A stretch of DNA of 64,000 bases, taken from Epibacterium sp. Ofav1-8. Its GTDB lineage: Bacteria > Pseudomonadota > Alphaproteobacteria > Rhodobacterales > Rhodobacteraceae. Shown one piece after another: positions 17,091-26,303 of this stretch (the first letter of the stretch is position 1; every line of letters starts with the position of its first letter). Made by a program: the position numbers and the translations under genes. The stretch is from assembly GCF_022348185.1 (NCBI RefSeq), contig NZ_JAKRFD010000001.1:372001-436000 (forward strand), read 5' to 3'. Under the pieces are notes generated by a model. The model did not search any database. It was not told where the DNA came from and saw nothing but the letters and a program-made list of their open reading frames with translations.

Positions 17091-17719
17091 TCGGGGAAAT
17101 CCGCCCCATGCAGCACATCGCAGAAATGCGGCTGGTGAAAGCCCGGCACATGGCGATGGGCCACATCAGCGCCAAAATTATGCATCGCGGTCATGGGCTT
17201 GGCTTTGTAGATCCGGGTGAGCGCGTGTTCCATGGCCTTTTTGAAACCCAGACGGGGGTAGGCGTCAAGCACCTGTTCCATCACCTCCGGCGTGATGTGG
17301 TCATGTGGGATAACGCCCACGTCCAGCCCTGCACCGATCTGCACCAGCGCGGCCTCGGGCGATTTCTTCTGCGGGATCGAAAACGTCGTGTGCAGCGCAA
17401 TCGCGTCCCAGACCCGGTCAATGCGCGATTGCTCTACGTTTTGCGCCGCAAGGAACGTGGCGGCGGCATCGGCGGCGTCCACCTCAAAACGATCCTCTGC
17501 CATATAGGTTTCGGTGAGGCCGAGATCATGCAGCATGGAGGCGATGTAGAACAGCTCCGGGTCATACTGCATGCCCGTCGCGCGCGCCGCCAGCGCGCCA
17601 AACACATATGAGCGACTGACATGGTTATAAAGGAAGGGATCGCTTGCCATGCGCGCCATCTCTTCGGCGGCGGCGCACAGGGCCGTGTCGGGCGGGGTGA
17701 CGAGGTCAGTGAGGAGCAT
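17087..17719 (-). CDS. HD-domain hydrolase, cyanamide-hydratase-like
   Basis: A 210-residue HD phosphohydrolase-fold protein: HVSRSYVFGALAA gives the first metal His, YIASMLHDLGLTE the HD pair, and WDAIALHTTF a further conserved His. This pattern matches the cyanamide hydratase-like HD group rather than nucleotidases. It is upstream of and overlaps a TetR regulator gene, the common arrangement of a small inducible detoxification unit. Substrate unknown. Confidence 0.85.
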   Translation of the reverse strand: MLLTDLVTPPDTALCAAAEEMARMASDPFLYNHVSRSYVFGALAARATGMQYDPELFYIASMLHDLGLTETYMAEDRFEVDAADAAATFLAAQNVEQSRIDRVWDAIALHTTFSIPQKKSPEAALVQIGAGLDVGVIPHDHITPEVMEQVLDAYPRLGFKKAMEHALTRIYKAKPMTAMHNFGADVAHRHVPGFHQPHFCDVLHGADFPE

Positions 17720-17747
17720 CGAAAGTATCCTGTCTTGAAAGGTTCGC

Positions 17748-17779
17748 CTTTTATTATGCGATTCGGTATAAAATAAAAG
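17748..17779. promoter_or_regulatory. Inverted repeat upstream of the HD/TetR operon (candidate operator)
   Basis: CTTTTATT at 17748-17755 and AATAAAAG at 17772-17779 are perfectly complementary 8-base arms 16 nt apart, ending 28-60 bp before the HD gene start, in a locally AT-rich block. Placement fits an autoregulatory TetR operator overlapping the promoter; this is inference. Confidence 0.35.
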
Positions 17780-17804
17780 AGCCGATACTCAAAACGACCT
17801 GCGA

Positions 17805-17835
17805 CAAAAAGAAAAGGCACCCCGAAGGGTGCCTT
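17805..17835 (-). terminator. Rho-independent terminator of the fabA-fabB-fabI operon
   Basis: Nine-bp perfect stem AAGGCACCC / GGGTGCCTT with a CGAA tetraloop at 17814-17835; on the minus strand it runs into a T-rich tail (TTTTCTTTTTG). It lies 23 bp past the fabI stop. Confidence 0.9.
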
Positions 17836-17858
17836 AACAGTCTGAATTCTAATTGAAA

Positions 17859-18662
17859 TCAGAGGTGTTCTTGCTGCGGCATGCCAAGGATGTGAAAGCC
17901 GCCATCGACGCGGATGATCTCACCCGTGGTGTAGGCCCCTGCATCCGAGGCCAGATAGACCGCTGTGCCGCCCACCGCCTCAAGGGTGGCATTGGACCGC
18001 AAGGGGGCGTTCTGTTCGGTGTGCTTGTATGTCTTGCGTGCCCCACCGATCGCAGCCCCGGCGAGCGTTTTCATCGGGCCGGGAGAGATCGCATTGACGC
18101 GGATGCCATCGGGGCCGAGGTCATTGGCCAGATAGCGCGTGGCACTTTCCAGCGCGGCCTTGGCCACACCCATCACATTGTAGTTCGGCGTCACCCGGTT
18201 GGAGCCACCATAGGTCAGCGTCATCATGGTGCCGCCGCCGTTTTCCTGCATCAACGGATAGGCGCGACGCGCCACCTCGATGAAGGAATAGGCGGAGATA
18301 TCCATGGAGTTCTTGAAGTTCGCGCGGCTGGTGTTGATGAACCGGCCGGTGAGTTCGGTCTTGTCCGAATAGGCAATCGCGTGAACGAGGAAATCAATCG
18401 TCGGCCAGCGCGCGCTCAGCTGTTCGAACGCGGTGTCGAGCGAGGCATCATCGGTGACATCCACATCCACCATGAAATCGCTGCCCACAGAGGCCGCGAG
18501 CGGCTCCAGACGTTTGCCAAAGGCTTCACCCTGATAGGTAAAGGCCAGCTCGGCCCCTGCCTCATGCATCGCCTTGGCGATCCCCCAAGCGATGGAGCGG
18601 TCATTTGCCACCCCCATGATCAGGCCCCGTTTGCCGGCCAATACTCCTGTCACGGTCGTCAA
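17859..18662 (-). CDS. fabI: Enoyl-[acyl-carrier-protein] reductase (NADH) FabI
   Basis: A 267-residue short-chain-dehydrogenase-type enoyl-ACP reductase that reduces trans-2-enoyl-ACP in the last step of each fatty-acid elongation cycle. Features: GKRGLIMGVANDRSIAWGIA for the cofactor loop, HAIAYSDKTELTG, the catalytic Tyr-x6-Lys in YNVMGVAKAALES, and AISPGPMKTLAGAAIGG. The ATG overlaps the fabB stop (18659-18662). Third gene of fabA-fabB-fabI, ended by a strong terminator. Confidence 0.98.
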   Translation of the reverse strand: MTTVTGVLAGKRGLIMGVANDRSIAWGIAKAMHEAGAELAFTYQGEAFGKRLEPLAASVGSDFMVDVDVTDDASLDTAFEQLSARWPTIDFLVHAIAYSDKTELTGRFINTSRANFKNSMDISAYSFIEVARRAYPLMQENGGGTMMTLTYGGSNRVTPNYNVMGVAKAALESATRYLANDLGPDGIRVNAISPGPMKTLAGAAIGGARKTYKHTEQNAPLRSNATLEAVGGTAVYLASDAGAYTTGEIIRVDGGFHILGMPQQEHL

Positions 18663-19888
18663 TCCTTGTACTTGCTCAGAACCATGGAGCCGTTGGTGCC
18701 GCCAAAGCCGAAGCTGTTGGTCATGACACTGTCGAGTCCTGCGTTTTCAACATATTGCGTGGCCACTTCGCCCTCCTCGATGCCCTCGGCGAGGGTGTCG
18801 ACGTTGATGGACGGCGTGATGAAATCATTGTCCAGCATAAGGAGGCAGAAGATCGCCTCCAGCGCGCCCGCCGCGCCCTGTGCGTGGCCGGTCATGGATT
18901 TGGTCGAGGAAATCGGCGGCACATTGCCTGCGCCGAACAGCCGACGGGCGGCCTCAACCTCGCCCACATCGCCCACTGGCGTCGAGGTGCCATGCGCGTT
19001 GATGTAGGAAACCTTGCGGCCTTCGGGCAGGGTTTGCAGCGCCAGACGCATCGCGCGCTCGCCGCCCTCGCCAGAGGGGGCCACCATGTCGTGACCGTCG
19101 GAGGTCGCGGCAAAACCGGTTACTTCGGCATAGATCTTGGCCCCACGCGCCAGCGCATGTTCAAGATCCTCAAGCACCACAATGCCGCCACCGCCGGAGA
19201 TCACAAACCCATCGCGGTCCTGATCGAACGCACGGGAGGCTTTTTCCGGCGTGTCGTTAAACTTCGAGGACATCGCGCCCATGGCGTCAAACAGACAGGA
19301 CAGGGTCCAGTCCAGCTCCTCGCCGCCACCGGCAAACATCACGTCTTGCTTGCCCATCATGATCTGCTCAGCCGCGTTGCCGATGCAATGCAGCGAGGTA
19401 GAGCAGGCGGAGGTAATCGAGTAGTTGATGCCCTTGATCTTGAACGCGGTCGCAAGGTTCGCGGAGATCGTGGAGGACATGCATTTCGGCACCGCAAAGG
19501 GGCCGATGCGCTTGGTTGCGCCGGTTTTCAACACGGTCTGATGCGCGGTCAGCATCGACGAGGTCGATGGCCCGCCAGAGCCGGCCACGAGGCCGGTGCG
19601 CTCGTTGACGACCTGATCGTCCGAGAGGCCCGCATCCGCAATCGCCTGGCTCATGGCGATATGGGCATAGGCGGCACCCGGACCCATGAACCGCAGGGTG
19701 CGCTTGTCCACATGCTCGGCCGGATCAATTTTCAGCGTGCCCGCGATCTGGCTGCGAAAGCCGTGTTCGGCCATCTCTTCGCTGGCGACGATGCCGGATT
19801 TCCCGGCCTTCAAGGAGGCGATGACCTCCTCGGCATTGTTCCCGATCGAGGAAACGATCCCCAAGCCGGTGACGACGACGCGACGCAT
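18659..19888 (-). CDS. fabB: 3-oxoacyl-[acyl-carrier-protein] synthase I FabB
   Basis: A 409-residue ketoacyl-ACP synthase starting MRRVVVTGLGIVSSIGNN. Catalytic Cys in ITSACSTSLHCIGNA, the two histidines in NAHGTSTPVGD and KSMTGHAQGAAG, and FGFGGTNGSMV at the C-terminus. Together with FabA it elongates the cis-3-decenoyl branch that gives unsaturated fatty acids. The start at 19888 is chosen because the longer frame to 19951 adds residues unlike the family. Lies between fabA and fabI. Confidence 0.97.
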   Translation of the reverse strand: MRRVVVTGLGIVSSIGNNAEEVIASLKAGKSGIVASEEMAEHGFRSQIAGTLKIDPAEHVDKRTLRFMGPGAAYAHIAMSQAIADAGLSDDQVVNERTGLVAGSGGPSTSSMLTAHQTVLKTGATKRIGPFAVPKCMSSTISANLATAFKIKGINYSITSACSTSLHCIGNAAEQIMMGKQDVMFAGGGEELDWTLSCLFDAMGAMSSKFNDTPEKASRAFDQDRDGFVISGGGGIVVLEDLEHALARGAKIYAEVTGFAATSDGHDMVAPSGEGGERAMRLALQTLPEGRKVSYINAHGTSTPVGDVGEVEAARRLFGAGNVPPISSTKSMTGHAQGAAGALEAIFCLLMLDNDFITPSINVDTLAEGIEEGEVATQYVENAGLDSVMTNSFGFGGTNGSMVLSKYKD

Positions 19889-19969
19889 GTTGCGTACTCC
19901 TGTAACTGGTGTGAAGGGGGCGCACCCCGCATCATGGGCCCGAAGCCCCAAGCTGATCCGGAGGGCGGA

Positions 19970-20479
19970 TCAGGTCTCGGAGAGGGCCACCTTCATATCC
20001 TTAACCTGATAAATCACTTCTCCATCCGCCTCCACGATCCCGTCTGCGACGCCCATGGTCAAGCGGCGGGTCTGTACGGCTTTGGTGAAATTGACGCGAT
20101 AGGTCAGCATTTTGCGATCCGGGCGCACCATGCCGGTCAGTTTGACCTCACCAACGCCAAGCGCATAGCCGCGACCCTGCCAGCCACGCCAGCCGAGGTT
20201 GAAGCCGGTGAGCTGCCACAGGCCGTCGAGGCCAAGGCAGCCGGGCATGATCGGGTTGCCGGGGAAGTGGCAATCAAAGAACCACAGGTCCGGGGTGATG
20301 TCGAATTCCGCGAGGATATGGCCCTTGCCATGCTCGCCGCCATCGGCGCTGACTTCGGTGATGCGGTCCATCATCAGCATGGGCGGCGCGGGCAGCTGCG
20401 CATTGCCGGGTCCGAACAGCTCGCCTCTTGCACATTTAAGCAGGTCTTCCTTGTCAAAGCTGCTGGGATATTGGGTCAT
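19970..20479 (-). CDS. fabA: 3-hydroxydecanoyl-[acyl-carrier-protein] dehydratase/isomerase FabA
   Basis: A 169-residue hot-dog-fold enzyme that dehydrates 3-hydroxydecanoyl-ACP and isomerises the product to cis-3-decenoyl-ACP, the branch point of anaerobic unsaturated fatty-acid synthesis. The active-site His is in [18 protein letters not shown], where the Asp also lies, followed by [13 protein letters not shown]. The ATG at 20479 gives the standard [14 protein letters not shown] start. First gene of the fab operon, divergent from irr. Confidence 0.97.
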   Translation of the reverse strand: MTQYPSSFDKEDLLKCARGELFGPGNAQLPAPPMLMMDRITEVSADGGEHGKGHILAEFDITPDLWFFDCHFPGNPIMPGCLGLDGLWQLTGFNLGWRGWQGRGYALGVGEVKLTGMVRPDRKMLTYRVNFTKAVQTRRLTMGVADGIVEADGEVIYQVKDMKVALSET

Positions 20480-20528
20480 GTGCGGGGCAACTCCTGCCTG
20501 TGGGGTCTGATATTTGTTCACTGCCCCC

Positions 20529-20556
20529 ATTAGCACCGCGTTTACATATCCTGCAA
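20529..20556 (-). promoter_or_regulatory. Candidate sigma-70 promoter of fabA-fabB-fabI
   Basis: On the minus strand TTGCAG (20556-20551) and GCTAAT (20534-20529) are separated by 16 bp, 50 bp before the fabA start. Confidence 0.5.
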
Positions 20557-20645
20557 GGGCAGCGCGTTGCCGCAGGTGCGAGGGTCCGCGCCGCAAATCC
20601 GGGACGGTGCCGCGTTCGTGTCGCATGCCCACTTTGCAAATCCGT

Positions 20646-20675
20646 TTGAAAAAGGGCAGTATTCTATCCTATAAG
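20646..20675 (+). promoter_or_regulatory. Candidate sigma-70 promoter of irr
   Basis: TTGAAA at 20646-20651 and TATAAG at 20670-20675, spacer 18 bp, about 34 bp before the irr start codon. Confidence 0.55.
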
Positions 20676-20708
20676 GCCCCGGTAGCAGTGAACGGTAGGA
20701 AGGTGATC

Positions 20709-21125
20709 ATGACACCGACCCATGAAGAGAACGCCAACAAGTGGCTGATGGAGGCGGGCCTGCGCCCGACCCGCCAGCGCGTGACGCTGGCCTCGCTGCT
20801 GGTGGGCGACGGTCAGCACCGGCACGTCACCGCCGAAAGCCTGTTTGATGCGGCCAAGGACGATGGCGCTGCGGTGTCTCTGGCCACGGTCTACAACACG
20901 CTGCGGGCGTTCTGCGATGCCGGCGTCTTGCAGGAAATCACCGTGGACGGCTCCAAGAGCTACTTCGACACCAATGTGCACGACCATCCGCATTACTACT
21001 GGGAAGGCGAGGGGCGCGTGACCGATGCCCCTTCCGAGGAGCTGGTGATCCAGTCCCTGCCGCAGCCGCCCGAGGGGATGGAGATCGCCTCGGTGGATGT
21101 GGTCATCCGCCTGCGCAAGAAGTAA
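20709..21125 (+). CDS. irr: Iron response regulator Irr (Fur family)
   Basis: A 138-residue Fur-superfamily protein beginning MTPTHEENANKWLMEAGLRP with the winged helix TRQRVTLASLLVG and LATVYNTLRAFCDAGVLQE. The HDHPHYY segment is the His-rich haem-binding site of alphaproteobacterial Irr; the N-terminal GCPWHD haem motif of Bradyrhizobium is absent. Irr represses or activates iron genes according to haem status. Its position opposite fabA is the usual one in this group. The upstream open frame to 20514 is not coding. Confidence 0.95.
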   Translation: MTPTHEENANKWLMEAGLRPTRQRVTLASLLVGDGQHRHVTAESLFDAAKDDGAAVSLATVYNTLRAFCDAGVLQEITVDGSKSYFDTNVHDHPHYYWEGEGRVTDAPSEELVIQSLPQPPEGMEIASVDVVIRLRKK

Positions 21126-21130
21126 GCCTC

Positions 21131-22039
21131 TCAACTTAAACCAGAATTTGCAGCCAAACCCTTGGCCAGCGCTGACATGGCGCGTTCGGTTGTCGACCTG
21201 GGCACAGGGGTGGCGTGGCAGCTCAGCACGACGGATTCCGTGGCCTGCGGATCACGTAGCGGGCGACTGGCGAGCGGCATGCCATCATAGGTGGTGTCGC
21301 TGGCGGGCAGGCTGTAGGCTAGTCCGACCCCTTCGCCGCGTGCCGCCATGCTGCGAAGCAGTTCGAGCGACGCCACGCGGTAGGCAACCTGCGGCACCAG
21401 ATCCGCGGATTTGAACATTTGCATCATATGGGCGCTGGACAGACCGTCGCGCGACAGGATCAGGGGCACCTCTGCCAGCGCGGCCAGATTGGTGTCGGGC
21501 TGTTGGGCGAGCCGGTGATCCGGCGGCATCAGCGCCCGGGGCGTGACCTGATAGAGCGGCGTCCGGGTGATGCTCGAATCAAGTCCGAGGTCATAGGTCA
21601 ATGCCAAGTCGCAGGTGCCGGCCTTCAACGCGGCAATCAGCGCCTCAAACCCACCCTCGAATACATCGAGCTGCACGTGGGGCAGGGTCGCGCGCAGAAG
21701 GCCGAGCGCCCGGGGAATCAGGAAGGGCGCCAGGTCGCTGAAACACCCGATGGTGAGAGACAGCGGCGGGTGCGCCGCCGTGCCGGCCTGTTCGAGCCGC
21801 GCGGCCTCTGCCAGCAGGGAATCCGCTCGCGCGACGAAATCCCGCCCTGCCGGTGTCAGTTCCAGCGGCGCGCCCTTGCGGCGCAGGAACAGCACCCGCC
21901 CCAGATGCGCCTCGATCCGCGACAGTGCCGTCGACAGCGCGGGCTGGCTGACATGCAGGGCCTGGGCGGCGCCCGACAGGCTGCCGTGACGCGCGATGGC
22001 GGTGACATATTCGTAGTGCCGAAGTGTAAGGTATAACAT
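21131..22039 (-). CDS. LysR family transcriptional regulator
   Basis: A 302-residue LysR protein: N-terminal helix-turn-helix HGSLSGAAQALHVSQPALST with ALSRIEAHLGRVLFLR, then a substrate-binding domain starting SLTIGCFSDLAPFLIPRA. It ends 5 bp from the convergent irr stop and starts 92 bp from the divergent phytanoyl-CoA dioxygenase-like gene, which it most likely regulates (the usual LysR layout). Confidence 0.93.
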   Translation of the reverse strand: MLYLTLRHYEYVTAIARHGSLSGAAQALHVSQPALSTALSRIEAHLGRVLFLRRKGAPLELTPAGRDFVARADSLLAEAARLEQAGTAAHPPLSLTIGCFSDLAPFLIPRALGLLRATLPHVQLDVFEGGFEALIAALKAGTCDLALTYDLGLDSSITRTPLYQVTPRALMPPDHRLAQQPDTNLAALAEVPLILSRDGLSSAHMMQMFKSADLVPQVAYRVASLELLRSMAARGEGVGLAYSLPASDTTYDGMPLASRPLRDPQATESVVLSCHATPVPRSTTERAMSALAKGLAANSGLS

Positions 22040-22070
22040 CAGTGAAATAGTGCCTTAGGTAACTATGATT

Positions 22071-22084
22071 TGAATTTATATTCA
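22071..22084. promoter_or_regulatory. Inverted repeat in the LysR/dioxygenase intergenic region
   Basis: TGAAT-TTAT-ATTCA, a 5-base-arm dyad in an AT-rich patch between the divergent starts at 22039 and 22132; a plausible LysR binding site. Confidence 0.35.
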
Positions 22085-22131
22085 GGCGCACAGAAGATCC
22101 AGCTGACAGCGATCATCAAGGGAGAGCGATC

Positions 22132-22929
22132 ATGGCACATGCGATGCTGAGCGAGGATCAGGTTGAGGCGTTTCAGCGCGATGGTGCGGTCCTGATCAAG
22201 GGGCTGTTCAAGGATCAGGTGGATCTGCTGCGCGCGGGCGTGGCCGCGAATATGGCGCAGCCGGGCCCCTATGCGTCCAACAACGAAAAGGCCGGCGAAA
22301 GCGGGCGTTTCTTTGACGACTATTGCAACTGGACCCGCATCCCCGAGTTCGCCGCCGCCATCGAGGCCGCGCCGGTGGCGGAGGTCGCGGCCGATCTGAT
22401 GCGTTCGGACCGTGTGCAGATGTTTCACGACCATGTGCTGGTCAAGGAGCCGGGCACCTCGATGGCGACCCCCTGGCATCAGGATGGTCCCTACTATTTT
22501 GTCGAGGGACAGCAGACCGTGAGCTTCTGGTCCCCGCTTGACCCGGTGCGGGAGGCGTCGCTGCGCTGTGTCGCCGGATCGCATCGCTGGGAAAAGGAGG
22601 TGCTGCCGACCCGCTGGGTATCCGAACAGGGGTTCTTTCCCGATGAGGGGCAATACATGCCCGTGCCCGATCCGGACGCCGAGGGCATGCGGGTGCTGGA
22701 GTGGCAGATGGAGCCGGGGGATGCGGTTGCCTTCAACTATCGCACCCTGCACGGCGCCCGCGGCAACACCTCCGCGCAGCGGCGGCGGGCGTTCTCCCTG
22801 CGGCTGGTGGGGGCGGATGCACGCTATGTGGAGCGTCCGGGCCCGACCTCACCGCCCTTTCCGGGGCATGATATGGTTCCGGGGCAGCGCCTGCGCGAAG
22901 ACTGGTTCCCGGTGCTGTTGCAACGCTAG
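22132..22929 (+). CDS. Phytanoyl-CoA dioxygenase (PhyH) family protein
   Basis: A 265-residue Fe(II)/2-oxoglutarate dioxygenase of the PhyH family. The metal triad is visible as PWHQDGPYY (HxD) and the distal His in RTLHGARGN; AFSLRLVG supplies the 2-oxoglutarate Arg region. Bacterial members hydroxylate diverse small molecules (ectoine, phosphonates, chlorinated amino acids). The divergent LysR gene suggests substrate-induced expression. GGGAGAG precedes the ATG. Substrate not determinable. Confidence 0.92.
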   Translation: MAHAMLSEDQVEAFQRDGAVLIKGLFKDQVDLLRAGVAANMAQPGPYASNNEKAGESGRFFDDYCNWTRIPEFAAAIEAAPVAEVAADLMRSDRVQMFHDHVLVKEPGTSMATPWHQDGPYYFVEGQQTVSFWSPLDPVREASLRCVAGSHRWEKEVLPTRWVSEQGFFPDEGQYMPVPDPDAEGMRVLEWQMEPGDAVAFNYRTLHGARGNTSAQRRRAFSLRLVGADARYVERPGPTSPPFPGHDMVPGQRLREDWFPVLLQR

Positions 22930-23016
22930 GAGCAGGGGGGGAGCGCCCCTTGCGTCGGTGCGCAACGTCGCTCAGGTCCGCAGGGATTGGGTGGAGCGGC
23001 AATGGTGTTCAGCGGT

Positions 23017-23886
23017 TTAGAACCACTGTCCCGGCTCCATCAGCCCTAGGTCGAGCAGCTGCCGGGAGTGCCATTCAAACGGTGCGGAATTGTGCCATTT
23101 GAAGCTCTTGATGTCGAAGGTGGAGCCCGGGTTGCGCTTCAGCGCCTTGGCGGCCCGAAAGGAGCAGATCGCCGCGGTCAGATTGTGGTGCCACGGGCAG
23201 GCATAGGTATTGTATTCCTGCGCATTGAACGTGTGGTCGGGTTGCAGCACCAGCCCCTTGTCAGTGCGGAACAGGGCGATGCGGTCGATCTTGCGGCTGG
23301 CCTCGGGGATATGTTCTTCGTGCCGCCAGCGGATACCGCCAAAGAAATCCAGTTGCCGATCACGCGGCTCTCCGGTGGTCGGATCCTTGCGCCCCTGCGC
23401 ATAATAGCCGGAGCGGTCGAGGCAGGCATCCTCGATCGAAACCGCAGTCGGATGCGCGGTCAGGTCGCCGGCGTAGAGATCGATCACATAGGTCAGCATC
23501 GCGGCGCGCCGCTCTTCCATGTGAAAGCTCAGCATCTCGGTCACGGAACGCGTTTCGCAGAACGGGTAGAACAGATATTCGGCGTTGTAGCAGTAATAGA
23601 GCCAGCAGCCCGGGGTCGCCGCTGCGATCACCTTGTTCACCGCGTTGGTCACCGCCTCCGGCGGCGTGCAATCATAGGGAACGCGGTGGACAAGTGCCTC
23701 CACATCCGGCGGCAGGGCAAAGGCATCGGGCATCAGGGCGACCACCTGCTTGAAGCCACAGTTGAGGTGATGGCGCAGCGTGGTGGCGATTTCCACCTCG
23801 TCCTCGATGAAGATCAACGCCACCGGCCCCTTGCGCAGCAGCGGTTTGCCGGTCTGCAGGAAATCCTCCAGGGAGGCATACATCAT
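23017..23886 (-). CDS. Conserved protein of unknown function (glycosyltransferase-2-like)
   Basis: About 289 residues starting MMYASLEDFLQTGKPLLRKG; AAGGA lies 8 nt before the ATG at 23886. Readable landmarks are ALIFIEDEVEIATTLRHHLN, GCWLYYCYNAEYLFYPF, DLYAGDLTAHPTAVSIEDAC and CPWHHNLTAAICSFRAAKAL. The opening beta-strand and EDE pattern resemble the glycosyltransferase family 2-like proteins of roseobacters, with no signal peptide or TM segment. A frame extension to 24015 overlaps the miaB leader and is not credible. Divergent from miaB. Confidence 0.8.
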   Translation of the reverse strand: MMYASLEDFLQTGKPLLRKGPVALIFIEDEVEIATTLRHHLNCGFKQVVALMPDAFALPPDVEALVHRVPYDCTPPEAVTNAVNKVIAAATPGCWLYYCYNAEYLFYPFCETRSVTEMLSFHMEERRAAMLTYVIDLYAGDLTAHPTAVSIEDACLDRSGYYAQGRKDPTTGEPRDRQLDFFGGIRWRHEEHIPEASRKIDRIALFRTDKGLVLQPDHTFNAQEYNTYACPWHHNLTAAICSFRAAKALKRNPGSTFDIKSFKWHNSAPFEWHSRQLLDLGLMEPGQWF

Positions 23887-24048
23887 CGGCGCGATCCTTG
23901 TGTTCTGTCCCGGTTCACACCCGGCGCGTTGTCTGGTCTTTGCCGGTAAAATCGGGTAAACGCCTCGCCATTGCAAGCGGTCGGAATTCGCGCTATGCGC
24001 AGCCGCTGTTTCCACGCCCGCCCTCCGTCCCTAGAAGGTAGCCCCGCC

Positions 24049-25371
24049 ATGTCCGCGCCCAAGAAGCTCTATATCAAGACCTACGGCTGTCAGATGAACG
24101 TCTATGACAGCGAACGCATGTCGGAAGCGCTGGGCGGGCAGGGCTATGTCGAGACCAAGTCGCCAGATGACGCGGATATGATCCTGCTGAACACCTGCCA
24201 TATTCGCGAAAAGGCCGCCGAGAAGGTCTATTCCGAACTGGGGCGGTTCAAGGGGCTGAAGGCCGAGAAACCTGACCTGAAGATCGGCGTGGCGGGCTGT
24301 GTCGCGCAGGCCGAGGGCGAGGAAATCATGCGTCGTCAGCCGCTGGTGGATCTGGTGGTTGGCCCGCAGAGCTATCACCGTCTGCCCGAGATGGAAGCCA
24401 AGGCAGGCGCGGGTGAAAAGGTGCTCGACACCGATTTCCCCGAGGAAGACAAGTTCGAGCAGTTGAAACGCCGCCCCAAGGCCAAGCGCGGCCCCACCGC
24501 GTTTTTGACCGTGCAAGAGGGCTGCGACAAGTTCTGCGCCTTCTGTGTGGTGCCCTATACGCGCGGGGCCGAAGTGTCTCGCCCTGCCGATCGTATCCTG
24601 CGCGAAGCCGAGGATCTGGTTGAGCGCGGCGTGCGCGAAATCACCCTGCTGGGCCAGAACGTCAACGCCTATCACGGCGCGGGCCCCAACGGGGATATGA
24701 CGCTGGCGCAGTTGATCTGGGAACTCGACAAGGTGGAGGGGCTGGAGCGCATCCGGTTTACCACCTCGCACCCCAATGACATGATGGATGACCTCATTGA
24801 GGCCCATGGCACTTGCGCCAAGCTGATGCCCTATCTGCATCTGCCGGTGCAGGCGGGATCGGACAAGATCCTGAAGCGGATGAACCGCAGCCACACCGCC
24901 GAGAGCTACGTCCGCCTGATCGAGCGTATCCGCGCCGCGCGCCCCGACATCCTGATTTCCGGCGATTTCATCGTGGGCTTCCCCGAAGAAACCGAAGAGG
25001 ATTTTCAGGCGACGCTCGACTTGGTGGAAGAAGTAAAATACGGCACCGCCTATTCCTTCAAATACTCCACACGTCCCGGCACGCCAGCGGCAGAACGCGC
25101 GCAGGTGGACCCCAAGGAAGCCGACGACCGGTTGCAGCGGCTCCAGGCGCTGCTGACCCGTCAGCAACGCGAGGTGCAGGACAGCATGGTCGGGCGTGAA
25201 CTCGGCGTGTTGTTCGAAAAGCAGGGCCGCTTTCCGGGGCAGATGGTCGGCAAGTCCGACTACCTCCACGCGGTGCATGTGGCCGATTGCGACGCCGCGG
25301 TCGGCGATCTGCGCCGGGTCCGGATTGTGTCCTCGGGCGCCAACTCGCTGGCCGGCGAGCTGATCGACTAA
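24049..25371 (+). CDS. miaB: tRNA-2-methylthio-N6-dimethylallyladenosine synthase MiaB
   Basis: A 440-residue radical-SAM methylthiotransferase that adds a methylthio group to C2 of i6A37 in tRNAs reading UNN codons. The N-terminal UPF0004 domain ([33 protein letters not shown]) holds three cluster cysteines; the radical-SAM motif CxxxCxxC is in [17 protein letters not shown]; a C-terminal TRAM domain ends [17 protein letters not shown]. The start at 24049 gives [17 protein letters not shown]. First member of the miaB-phoH-ybeY-corC-lnt neighbourhood. Confidence 0.97.
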   Translation: MSAPKKLYIKTYGCQMNVYDSERMSEALGGQGYVETKSPDDADMILLNTCHIREKAAEKVYSELGRFKGLKAEKPDLKIGVAGCVAQAEGEEIMRRQPLVDLVVGPQSYHRLPEMEAKAGAGEKVLDTDFPEEDKFEQLKRRPKAKRGPTAFLTVQEGCDKFCAFCVVPYTRGAEVSRPADRILREAEDLVERGVREITLLGQNVNAYHGAGPNGDMTLAQLIWELDKVEGLERIRFTTSHPNDMMDDLIEAHGTCAKLMPYLHLPVQAGSDKILKRMNRSHTAESYVRLIERIRAARPDILISGDFIVGFPEETEEDFQATLDLVEEVKYGTAYSFKYSTRPGTPAAERAQVDPKEADDRLQRLQALLTRQQREVQDSMVGRELGVLFEKQGRFPGQMVGKSDYLHAVHVADCDAAVGDLRRVRIVSSGANSLAGELID

Positions 25372-25713
25372 GCGCGCGGCCGGTCTCGGGGTGCCGTGTA
25401 TGGGGGCGCGGCCCGGCAGTGGCAGCGCCCCTCTGTGTGTCTGGCAGCTGTGCTTGGGACGCGAGGCGGGCCCGCGCGACTCAGGGTCTGCCGGGGTGTC
25501 ATTCATATTTTCGAATTTATGATCGATTGGCCGCGCGGCGTGGGTAATCGCTGGCCGGGTTTGGGACTGTTTCTCAGAATCGCCCTTTGGGCGGAATTTT
25601 TCCCCTTTAAGTCCCGGATATTCAGGGAAAATTAGCATAAACTGGTGAAGTAATTAGGACCGGAGAGGCCAGAAGGACGCTCTCTGAAGTGGGCCAACTG
25701 AAGGAAGCCTGTT
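25372..25713. other. 342-bp intergenic stretch between miaB and the OmpA gene
   Basis: No convincing gene. A small stem CGCCC-TTT-GGGCG at 25581-25593 followed by AATTTTT may be a weak terminator. The last 100 bp are AT-richer (about 25610-25655) and probably hold the promoter of the OmpA/lipoprotein pair, but no clear boxes can be fixed. Confidence 0.4.
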
Positions 25714-26292
25714 GTGTTGAAACGAATTTTAGGCAAAGCCAGCGCGGCCCTCGCTTGCGCTGTGATCGCCGTCTCGCTCGCGGGTGTTTCATCCGCGGTT
25801 GCGCAGGATGAAAATCCGATCCGGGTAGAGCGCTATGTCCCCACGATCTGGGTCGATCCCGATGGATGCGAGCACTGGGTCATGGATGATGGCGCCGAAG
25901 GGTATATGACCACCCATATGACGCCGGATGGCAAACCCGTCTGTCGACGCGGTCGCCTCTGCGGCATGATGCCCACGGACCAGTTCTTTCCGACCAATCA
26001 GCATGGAATCAACGCGGCCGGGCGCAAGCGGCTTCAGGAGTGGTTTCAGAAGACCATGCCAGGCACACGCGCGTTTGTGATTGCGGGGCATACGGACAGC
26101 CGGGCGTCGGATGAATACAACATGGCCCTTTCCCAACGCCGGGCCGATGCGGTGGCGCGGGTTGCGCGCTCTGTCGGGGCACGCATCGACGACGTGCGCG
26201 CCTATGGCGAGCGCAGCCCGCGCGTACCCAACCGGGGCGCTGCAAACATGGCACAGAATCGCCGTGTCGAAATCTACTGCATCAGCCGCTGA
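25714..26292 (+). CDS. OmpA-family peptidoglycan-binding protein with an N-terminal CEHW module
   Basis: A 192-residue exported protein. A signal peptide (cleavage after SSAVA) is followed by a short module, IWVDPDGCEHWVMDDGAEGY, then TPDGKPVC. The C-terminal OmpA domain holds FVIAGHTDSRASDEYNMALS with QRRADAVARVARSVG and NRRVEIYCIS, the diaminopimelate-binding loops. The start is GTG at 25714 after AAGGAAG (TTG at 25717 is possible). It lies 11 bp before a lipoprotein gene that carries the same module, so the pair is probably an operon acting at the outer membrane/peptidoglycan boundary. Confidence 0.9.
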   Translation: MLKRILGKASAALACAVIAVSLAGVSSAVAQDENPIRVERYVPTIWVDPDGCEHWVMDDGAEGYMTTHMTPDGKPVCRRGRLCGMMPTDQFFPTNQHGINAAGRKRLQEWFQKTMPGTRAFVIAGHTDSRASDEYNMALSQRRADAVARVARSVGARIDDVRAYGERSPRVPNRGAANMAQNRRVEIYCISR

Positions 26293-26303
26293 GGGGGCAA
26301 AAT

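Noticed and set aside
18755-20533. A 592-codon plus-strand frame across fabB and fabA
   Set aside because: It crosses two well-identified genes and their spacer; no domain recognised.
24031-25638. A 535-codon minus-strand frame over miaB
   Set aside because: miaB has every expected motif; the antisense product is low-complexity.
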